A stretch of 7,656 nucleotides of DNA from an uncultured Lachnospiraceae bacterium (GTDB lineage Bacteria; Bacillota; Clostridia; Lachnospirales; Lachnospiraceae): the NCBI GenBank assembly GCA_900313745.1, contig OMSM01000080.1, forward strand, positions 1 through 7,656. The letters are read 5' to 3'. The translations under genes and the position numbers were made by a program. The notes below the pieces were generated by a model. It was not told the DNA's origin. It was given only the letters and a program-made list of their open reading frames with translations, and made no database searches. Shown piece after piece: positions 1-5,156 of the stretch. The first letter of the stretch is position 1. Each line of letters opens with the position of its first letter.

Positions 1-1
1 G

Positions 2-1138
2 CAGGGGCTTCTCCCCAGGTGGCGCGATTTCTACCGCGCGACGGGGAGGCTCGCGCTGGACTGCTACCGGCAGGACATCGAGATGTTCACGCGCACGGCC
101 AACATGGCAGGCTACCAGATCCTCGGCATCCGCGACGCCCTCGGGCAGGGCAGCGCTCTTGTGGGCATCCTTAACGTCTTCGGGGAGTCCAAGGGCATGG
201 TCACGCCGGAGGAGTGGCGCAGGTACTGCGGTCCCGAGGTACTGCTCATCCGTATGGACAAGTACGTCTACCGCTCCGGCGAACACTTTGCCGCGAAGGT
301 GCAGATGGCAAATTACGGCAGGGACAGCTTCCCCGATGCCGGGGTAAGCGTCCTTCTTAGCGGCGTACCGGACGGAAAGGAGATCTTCTCCACCGTCCTT
401 AAGTGCGCGGAGATCCCCCAGGGCGGCCTTTTCGATGTCGGCGGGATCTCCGTGGATCTTCCCGGGTTCTCCGCCCCCGAACCGCTTCTCCTTACCCTGA
501 AGCTCGAGGGCACGGATATCATCAACGAGTACAAGATCTGGGTGTTTCCCGAGGCCTCGGGCACGGAAGCTCCGGAAGGAGTGCATGTCACCTCCTCCTT
601 TGATGCGGAGACGGAGGACATCCTCTCCCGCGGCGGCCGCGTGGTGCTGTTCCCGAAGAGGCTCCATCCGGACCACTTCGTGGAGGGCTACTACTGCGCG
701 AACTTCTGGAGCTACCAGATGTTCCGCAACCTGAGCCTGCAGCAGGGCAAGACGGTCATGCCGGGCACCCTTGGCATGTACATCGACAAGGAGAGTCCTG
801 TCTTCGGCGACTTCCCCGCGGAGGACTGCAGCGAGTGGCACTGGTGGCACATCGAGGAGAACTCCTCTCCCATCATCCTCGACGATTTCCCCGCGGAGAT
901 CGCGCCCGCCGTTCAGGTAGTCGACAATCCTATGCGCTGCCACAAGCTGGGCCTTATCTTCGAGGCGAAGGTCGGCGGAGGCTCGCTTCTCGTCTGCGCC
1001 GCGAGACTCGACGAGTGCGGAGGCGACCCTGCCGCCGCGTGGCTTAGGCAGAACATCCTTCGCTACGCCGCATCGGAGCGCTTCGCGCCTGCGGCCGGCG
1101 TGGACGCGGAGAAGATCCGCGGGCTGTTCATGGAGTAA
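2..1138 (+). CDS. Glycoside hydrolase family 2-type protein, C-terminal part (5' end outside window)
   Basis: The reading frame is open from base 2 to the TAA at 1136-1138, giving 378 visible residues with no start in view. Visible residues 37-58 (GYQILGIRDALGQGSALVGI and onward) match the pattern I know from the end of the catalytic barrel in large GH2-type 'sugar-binding domain' beta-galactosidase/glucuronidase relatives (typically GYQLL-QDFPGQGTALVG). This is followed by SKGMVTPEEWRRYCGP and a beta-sandwich segment (KYVYRSGEHF). Further on come NFWSYQMF, the aromatic WHWWH at about 279-284, and a closing GGGSLLVCAARL block at about 325-336, all typical of the C-terminal domains of this group. 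The catalytic acid and nucleophile lie upstream and cannot be checked. Substrate is unknown, probably a beta-linked glycan. It converges on the GH112 operon. The first ATG in view (83) is internal and should not be taken as the start. Confidence 0.85.
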   Translation, partial: QGLLPRWRDFYRATGRLALDCYRQDIEMFTRTANMAGYQILGIRDALGQGSALVGILNVFGESKGMVTPEEWRRYCGPEVLLIRMDKYVYRSGEHFAAKVQMANYGRDSFPDAGVSVLLSGVPDGKEIFSTVLKCAEIPQGGLFDVGGISVDLPGFSAPEPLLLTLKLEGTDIINEYKIWVFPEASGTEAPEGVHVTSSFDAETEDILSRGGRVVLFPKRLHPDHFVEGYYCANFWSYQMFRNLSLQQGKTVMPGTLGMYIDKESPVFGDFPAEDCSEWHWWHIEENSSPIILDDFPAEIAPAVQVVDNPMRCHKLGLIFEAKVGGGSLLVCAARLDECGGDPAAAWLRQNILRYAASERFAPAAGVDAEKIRGLFME

Positions 1139-1192
1139 AAACAGGCGCCGGCTGTTCCCTCCCGCAAAGGAAGAAACAGCCGGCGCTGTTAT
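1139..1192. terminator. Bidirectional intrinsic terminator between converging genes
   Basis: A perfect 12-bp inverted repeat, GCGCCGGCTGTT at 1145-1156 and AACAGCCGGCGC at 1175-1186, can be extended by four more pairs (1140-1143 with 1187-1190) around a bulged G at 1144. The loop is 18 nt. Read on the - strand, the stem is followed by a T run (TGTTTTTA, complement of 1135-1142), which overlaps the stop codon of the + strand gene. On the + strand the tail is weaker (TGTTATTCTG). It would end both the GH2-type transcript and the phosphorylase-kinase-PqqD transcript. Confidence 0.85.
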
Positions 1193-1220
1193 TCTGATTC
1201 CGCGATTCCCCGGCGCTCTA

Positions 1221-1481
1221 TTATTCCTCCACAGCGCCGATACCGCGCAGCGTCTCCAGCACCTTGTCCACGTCCTCGGCGATCACTTCACGGGGAGCGT
1301 CATACTCCCCGCACAGCGCATCGATGATGCTGTCCCTGTCCGTGTCCTGCTTCATCAGGTTCACAATGAACGCAGCCGTCTCGTTGCTCCGGGCTATCCC
1401 GGAAAATTCGCCCTCCCCAAGGGGAATAAGGAACTGGGTTCCGTCCACGTCCTGCGTCATAAAACTGTCCTTAAGCTTCAT
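1221..1481 (-). CDS. PqqD-like small protein (RRE-type fold)
   Basis: An 86-residue protein beginning MKLKDSFM, with an N-terminal segment in the style of PqqD (QDVDGTQFLIPLG), then SNETAAFIVNLMKQDTD, and a helical C-terminus with ALCGEYDAPREVIAEDVDKVLETL. This is the usual layout of the PqqD family (winged-helix RiPP recognition element). Known members bind leader peptides for modifying enzymes; free-standing members in Clostridia mostly have no assigned role. An alternative ATG at 1490 adds three residues. I prefer 1481 because AAGGA lies 8 nt upstream and family members usually begin near M-K-L/I-K-D. The start lies inside the end of the kinase gene (stop 1471-1473), so the two overlap by 11 nt and are probably translationally coupled. 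No peptide substrate is visible nearby, so its partner is unknown. Confidence 0.8.
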   Translation of the reverse strand: MKLKDSFMTQDVDGTQFLIPLGEGEFSGIARSNETAAFIVNLMKQDTDRDSIIDALCGEYDAPREVIAEDVDKVLETLRGIGAVEE

Positions 1482-2244
1482 TCTGCTCATCCTTTCCTGC
1501 TTCCGGCAGCGGTTTTCCGGGGTTCATCCCCCTCCAGGCGGTCTCCGCCGCCTCAATCTCCATGTTGCAGCCCAGACGGTAGAAAGCGGCGGAGCGGATG
1601 AGTTCTTCCTCCATCGCCACAATTCTCCTCGTCGTCTCCGGATTTCTGGAGACATACGCCTGGCGGTAGATCAGGGCGAAGGCCTCCCTGCCGGCGATGG
1701 GGTTTATGTGGTTCTTCGTGTCCCGGGTGAGATGGATCACGGCTTTTAACGGCGCACGGTCGTTCACGCCGAGTCGGTGTTTGCCGTTCCACGGCGTTCC
1801 GTACACCATGACGCTTCCGTTCTCTATCCTGAGCATGGGCTTGTCGTCGTTGATCATCTCCACGCGGCTGCCGAAGCGCTCGCGCCAGAGCCTGGCATGT
1901 GTGCTCTTGCCCGTGCCGCTCTTCGCCGTAAAAATATACACCTCGCCGTCCATCGCCAGCGCCGAGCCGTGCATCAGAAGCACGCCGTACTCCACGAGCT
2001 TCTCCGCGAGCAGCGCGTGCACTGCATTGTTCTCCAGATAGGATTCGGAATAATGCTCCGGTTCCCTCCCCTCGTTCACCGCCATCTGATCCGCGCTGAC
2101 CCGGATTCTCTCCAGATCGTCCGCTTCAGGTTCAACGATGAATTTCGGGCTCTCATCGGTGAAATAGTCGGCAAAAAAACTTTCGTTCTCTTCGTGCCGG
2201 CACCGGATTTCCACCGGAACACCCGCAATTTTCGCTCTGATCAA
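1471..2244 (-). CDS. HprK/PEPCK-like P-loop kinase, small form
   Basis: A 257-residue protein with the signatures of the HPr kinase C-terminal/PEPCK-like fold. A Walker A loop AKSGTGKST sits at about 107-115, preceded by LMHGSALAMDGEVYIFT. An acidic pair in VEMINDDKP at about 133-134 fits the catalytic or Mg-binding aspartates, and GTPWNGKHRLG follows at about 149. Canonical HPr kinase/phosphorylase is about 310 residues with an N-terminal domain and an RGxG motif; neither is seen here, so bona fide HPr phosphorylation is doubtful. Relatives in lasso-peptide loci phosphorylate peptides. The pairing with a PqqD-like gene just downstream is a recurrent arrangement. Start choice: the frame is open to a TTG at 2265 that has no ribosome binding site, whereas the TTG at 2244 has GAGGTGA 5 nt upstream. 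No ATG is available near the N-terminus. Activity and substrate are inferred. Confidence 0.8.
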   Translation of the reverse strand: MIRAKIAGVPVEIRCRHEENESFFADYFTDESPKFIVEPEADDLERIRVSADQMAVNEGREPEHYSESYLENNAVHALLAEKLVEYGVLLMHGSALAMDGEVYIFTAKSGTGKSTHARLWRERFGSRVEMINDDKPMLRIENGSVMVYGTPWNGKHRLGVNDRAPLKAVIHLTRDTKNHINPIAGREAFALIYRQAYVSRNPETTRRIVAMEEELIRSAAFYRLGCNMEIEAAETAWRGMNPGKPLPEAGKDEQNEA

Positions 2245-2249
2245 TAAGA

Positions 2250-2256
2250 TCACCTC
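2250..2256 (-). promoter_or_regulatory. Ribosome binding site deciding the kinase start
   Basis: GAGGTGA on the - strand shares its first two bases with the TGA stop of the phosphorylase gene (2255-2257) and lies 5 nt before the TTG at 2244. This supports a TTG start at 2244 and translational coupling with a 10-nt intergenic gap. Confidence 0.65.
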
Positions 2257-4522
2257 ACACTTCAATAAACGACGTCCCGTAGGGTTTAAGCGCCACGCCT
2301 GTCTCCCCGTCCGGCGTGCGCACTGCCGTCTCCTGCGGCTCCGCAGTGTTGTTGATCACCACGATCCTGCCCGCCTCCGGGAAGAAGGTGCACTCCGTCA
2401 CCGGGTTCACAGTGGTATACGCCTGGTCTACCTTCTCGCCCGCCGCGAACAGGATAAGGTTCTGCAGCATACGGACATTCGCCGGGCTGTAGGAGAAACC
2501 GCCGAGATAGATGCCTTTTCCTCTGCCAAAACTTTTCACGGTCAGCGCGGGGACGGCCGGAGTGTCGTCCGTCACGCCCGCCGCAGCGGCGATCTCCCCG
2601 GAAGTGCATTCCGCGGGGACCTCGCTGGAGAGCACCTTCGCCGCCGCGAGCACGGCTGCTGTCCCGTCCGTAAGGAAGCGGCAGGCCCTCGCCTTCACCG
2701 TCGCTCCGGCCGGGACAAGCCCACGCCTAAGCGCATCGGCAAGCTCCTCGTCCGCCGCTGTTTCCGCGGTCACCGGCTCAAACGCCCAGCGGCCGTGGGT
2801 AACCCTCGCGCCGGTATCCTCATCCACGCCGAGGACGGGCGCCATGCGGAAGTAATCGCCGAAGCCCGGGACCGCCGAGGGCTCATCCACGCCGATAAAC
2901 GCGCCGCCCTCCGCGCACCACTTTGTCAGTACCGCCACCAGCTCCGGATCCGCCCACGCATCGCCGCCGCTCCATGCGGAGAGCGCTCTTCCGGCGTTGA
3001 TCACCACGTCGTACTCCGCAAGTTTTCCCTGCTTCACATCATCGAAGGAGAGGAAATCCACGTCGAAGGGCAGGCCGGAGAGCGCCTCGTTGATGTGGAT
3101 CAGGTCGTTCATGTAGGTCTCGTGGAAATGCCCGGAGAGCGTCCAGGAGCGGAGCCTGCCCCAGTAATGCAGCACCGCGACCCTCGGCTTAAAGGTATAG
3201 GGCTTTCCAAGCGCGTGCATCTCCCCGAAATCGCGGAACTCATCCGAGAGCTCCTCTATGCAGTCCACGAAGCTGTCAAATCCCCTGGTCAGGTGCACAT
3301 AACCGCCGAGGCCGATTCTCTGGATCGGCGCGCGAAGAAGCCCTCTGCGCACATGGAGCCAGTACTGCCTCGCGTCGCGCTCGGGATCGCCGCCCTCCGC
3401 GAAGGTGGGAAGCCCGCCGAGGCCCACGGGGAAGAGATAAGGATGAAGCCGGATCTCGTGGGTTTCGACCTCCGCCATGGAGCAGAGGCGCACTTCAAAT
3501 CCGGAGAACACGCACTTGATCAATCCGTCGAAGCCGAACTCCGGGAAGCGCTTCCCGTTGGGCTCGAGCCCGACCCAGCTGTCGTCGTAGAAGACATAGG
3601 CCTTCTTGCCCGCCTCGTGGACGATGTCGATGAGTTCCTTCCCCACCTCGACGACAAAGCGGTTAATGAAGTCCATCCAGTCCCGCTTCACCCTGTCCGC
3701 GGGCATATGGGTGGTGTGGAGCTGCCCCTTGTTCACGAAGTCCTCGGAGGTTATGGCGTATCCGTACTCCTCCCGGAAATCCTCCAGCGCCTTCACGCTG
3801 ACAGTGAAGTCGTAGGATGCCCAGTCCGTGTACTCGTTGCGGTGCCGCTCATCCGCACCCCAGATCCAGACGAAATTGTAGAAGAGGGAGGTAAAGCGGA
3901 CCACCGTGGTGTGCGGGTGCTCCGCGCACCATCTTCTCATCCAGTCCGCCATGTACTCCCGGCACACCGGATACCGGGGATCGATGGGAATAAGATGCTC
4001 CTTGTCCCCCCAGTCGTTGGTGACGTGGTTGTACATGGAGATCTCCTCCCAGATGCGGTAGCAGAGGAAGTTCACGGTGTACTGGTGATACGGGACTGTC
4101 CCAATAACCGTGACCTTTCCGTCCGAATAAGCCCAGCGGTCCGCCGGTATTTCCTCATTTGCCGTGCGGTCGAATACCTGCCACCAGGCCATGGACTCCG
4201 GCGAATCGTTCAGCCGGAACTGCCCCAGATAATATCCCTTCAGGAGTTCAATGACGGCAGAGTCCGACTCCGCCATCACCGGTTCGGACATCAGGAAGGT
4301 CTGCTGGACGGTCTCCGGATGGGCCTTCGCGAACTCGTTGTGATCACGGATGATGCAGATCGTGGAGTAAATTCCGTATCCAGCATTAAGAATGTCGTCC
4401 GACAGCTCCGTTCCGTCGCTGTCGCGGATGACGTCCGCTCCCCACCTCTTCGCAAGCTCCAGTGTAAGATCCTCGAAACCAGCCTCGCCCGGCATGGTAA
4501 ACCCGCCTGTCTTCCTGCTCAT
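2255..4522 (-). CDS. gnpA: 1,3-beta-galactosyl-N-acetylhexosamine phosphorylase (GH112)
   Basis: A 755-residue cytosolic enzyme (no signal peptide) that matches the layout of Bifidobacterium longum LnpA (751 residues) as I remember it. The N-terminus has GGFTMPGEAGFEDLTLELA, then KRWGADVIRDSDGTEL. The barrel has MYNHVTNDWGDKEH at about 163-176, TVVRFTSLFYNF at 206-217 and YDDSWVGLEPNG at 312-323. Asp314 aligns with the general acid Asp313 of B. longum LnpA. A glutamine-amidotransferase-like domain follows (VVINAGRALSAWSGGDAW, then GGAFIGVDEPS), and a C-terminal beta domain ends at TSFIEV. The family phosphorolyses galacto-N-biose, lacto-N-biose or, in one branch, galactosyl-rhamnose, releasing galactose 1-phosphate. 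The residue I align with Val162 of the B. longum enzyme is Ile161, so specificity within the family is open. The start is firm: AAGGAG lies 7 nt before the ATG. First gene of the unit with the kinase and PqqD-like genes; the usual sugar kinase and uridylyltransferase partners are not in view. Confidence 0.93.
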   Translation of the reverse strand: MSRKTGGFTMPGEAGFEDLTLELAKRWGADVIRDSDGTELSDDILNAGYGIYSTICIIRDHNEFAKAHPETVQQTFLMSEPVMAESDSAVIELLKGYYLGQFRLNDSPESMAWWQVFDRTANEEIPADRWAYSDGKVTVIGTVPYHQYTVNFLCYRIWEEISMYNHVTNDWGDKEHLIPIDPRYPVCREYMADWMRRWCAEHPHTTVVRFTSLFYNFVWIWGADERHRNEYTDWASYDFTVSVKALEDFREEYGYAITSEDFVNKGQLHTTHMPADRVKRDWMDFINRFVVEVGKELIDIVHEAGKKAYVFYDDSWVGLEPNGKRFPEFGFDGLIKCVFSGFEVRLCSMAEVETHEIRLHPYLFPVGLGGLPTFAEGGDPERDARQYWLHVRRGLLRAPIQRIGLGGYVHLTRGFDSFVDCIEELSDEFRDFGEMHALGKPYTFKPRVAVLHYWGRLRSWTLSGHFHETYMNDLIHINEALSGLPFDVDFLSFDDVKQGKLAEYDVVINAGRALSAWSGGDAWADPELVAVLTKWCAEGGAFIGVDEPSAVPGFGDYFRMAPVLGVDEDTGARVTHGRWAFEPVTAETAADEELADALRRGLVPAGATVKARACRFLTDGTAAVLAAAKVLSSEVPAECTSGEIAAAAGVTDDTPAVPALTVKSFGRGKGIYLGGFSYSPANVRMLQNLILFAAGEKVDQAYTTVNPVTECTFFPEAGRIVVINNTAEPQETAVRTPDGETGVALKPYGTSFIEV

Positions 4523-4579
4523 GACGTCTCTCCTTTCCGCGTCTCCCTCCGGGTCTTATTGTCTCATATCGGCATAAAG

Positions 4580-4623
4580 AAAGACAGAGAAGGTTTGCGG
4601 CAGCGCAAAACTCCTCTGTCCTT
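4580..4623 (-). promoter_or_regulatory. Terminator-like hairpin in the gnpA leader (possible attenuator)
   Basis: The arms 4581-4599 and 4604-4622 pair with three mismatches: TTTGCG with CGCAAA at the apex around the loop GCAG, then a lower stem of seven consecutive pairs (4583-4589 with 4614-4620). On the - strand the hairpin is followed by TTTCTTTATG, a moderately T-rich tail. It lies about 60 nt before the gnpA start and downstream of the terminator at 4631-4657. It could be a second terminator of the small gene, or an attenuator if transcription of gnpA begins upstream. I found no convincing sigma-70 promoter between 4523 and 4640. Confidence 0.5.
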
Positions 4624-4630
4624 ACCGGCT

Positions 4631-4657
4631 AAAACAAAAGCCCCGGATCACCGGGGC
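4631..4657 (-). terminator. Intrinsic terminator after the 73-residue gene
   Basis: GCCCCGG at 4640-4646 and CCGGGGC at 4651-4657 form a 7-bp GC stem with a 4-nt loop (ATCA on the + strand). On the - strand it is followed directly by TTTTGTTTT (complement of 4631-4639). It begins about 37 nt past the stop codon at 4695 of the small gene, so it should end that transcript and separate it from gnpA. Confidence 0.9.
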
Positions 4658-4694
4658 ATCGGACAGCTCTCCGCGGGAGATACCGGCCTGCGCA

Positions 4695-4916
4695 TCAGAT
4701 CTCGACGATCTCGAATACGTTGTTCTCGCCCTCGCCCATAGCCTCAAGCTCCTTGATGGTGTTCTCGGCGATAGTGAGGTTTAAGAACTTCCTGGCGTCA
4801 GCTTCATCATAAGTGTTGACGAAGTGGCCTTCCTTGCGGCTTACGCTCTTCACGTATCCGCTCTCCTGACTGAATTTATTCGTCCACTTCAGGAGAACCT
4901 TGCTTTCCTTTTTCAT
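4695..4916 (-). CDS. Hypothetical small protein, 73 residues
   Basis: I do not recognise the family. The protein starts MKKESKVLLKWTNKF and ends EGENNVFEIVEI. It is charged (rich in Lys and Glu), has no cysteine, no signal peptide and no membrane segment, and looks like a compact alpha/beta cytosolic protein: a short beta-like stretch with KVLLKWTNKF and GYVKSVS, a helix around DEADARKFLNL to IKELEAMG, and a closing strand VFEIVEI. The start at 4916 is well supported by AGGAGG 6 nt upstream. The same frame is open to an ATG at 5006, but the added 30 residues are Arg/Gly/Thr-rich, look non-coding, and have a poorly spaced binding site. The gene appears to be monocistronic, with a near-consensus promoter at 5066-5094 and a strong terminator at 4631-4657, which suggests high or regulated expression. 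Confidence 0.75.
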   Translation of the reverse strand: MKKESKVLLKWTNKFSQESGYVKSVSRKEGHFVNTYDEADARKFLNLTIAENTIKELEAMGEGENNVFEIVEI

Positions 4917-5059
4917 AATACTCCTCCTAACATTGCACTGTCCGGTGCGCGTGCGCGCCCGGGACGGTGTTCCCCTGGAAATGCCATGGCCGGCGGACCG
5001 GTCCATGCTTCCTTAAATGATTGATAAATCTTCGAACAGCCGCGCCGCGGCGGTTCACG
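4917..5059 (-). other. Structured 5' leader of the small gene
   Basis: From the predicted transcription start near 5059 the - strand transcript has about 143 nt before the ATG at 4916. It holds at least two hairpins. At 4985-5007 the arms CATGG+CCGG and CCGG+CCATG form nine pairs with one bulge and a 4-nt loop. At 4940-4965 GTCCGG pairs with CCGGGAC (one bulged base), enclosing a GCGC repeat, just upstream of the AGGAGG. I do not recognise a known riboswitch. The leader is markedly GC-richer than the promoter above it. Confidence 0.45.
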
Positions 5060-5065
5060 GTGAAC
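5053..5065. promoter_or_regulatory. Palindromic operator candidate at the transcription start
   Basis: GTTCAC-G-GTGAAC is a perfect 6-bp inverted repeat with a 1-nt centre. It directly abuts the -10 element (5066-5071) and covers the expected +1 of the small gene's promoter. A protein bound here would be well placed to repress. No regulator gene is in the window. Confidence 0.5.
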
Positions 5066-5094
5066 ATCATACTACTTTGTTTTTGATTTGTAAA
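5066..5094 (-). promoter_or_regulatory. Sigma-70-type promoter of the small gene
   Basis: On the - strand, TTTACA (complement of 5089-5094) is separated by exactly 17 nt from TATGAT (complement of 5066-5071). Each box differs from consensus (TTGACA, TATAAT) at one position. It sits in an AT-rich island inside otherwise GC-rich DNA and reads toward the gene at 4916. Confidence 0.85.
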
Positions 5095-5156
5095 ATCTTG
5101 CACAAAAATGAAACGATATTTTTATGAATTGTGATAGAGCAGCTTCCCTCCCTGTC

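Noticed and set aside
4580..4623. LicT/BglG-type antiterminator (RAT) site in the hairpin before gnpA
   Set aside because: A short GCAAACC-like stretch is reminiscent, but the overall pattern and internal loops do not fit the RAT consensus and no antiterminator gene is in view.
2795..4741. 648-residue open frame on the + strand
   Set aside because: It lies antisense to the well-supported GH112 gene. The product is rich in Arg, His and Val without any recognisable domain, as expected for the complement of a GC-rich gene.
4695..4916. The 73-residue protein as a RiPP precursor for the PqqD-like protein
   Set aside because: It has no cysteine, no leader/core boundary, no clear core, a folded-looking composition, and its own transcription unit. 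I cannot support this role from sequence.
4917..5006. N-terminal extension of the small gene from the ATG at 5006
   Set aside because: The 30 added residues are low-complexity and Arg-rich, the AAGGAAG before that ATG is only 1-2 nt away, and the ATG at 4916 has a textbook AGGAGG.
5095..5156. Intrinsic terminator behind the membrane subunit gene
   Set aside because: Only a weak AT-only inverted repeat (AAAAAT with ATTTTT) is present. There is no GC stem with a T run, so I do not call a terminator here.
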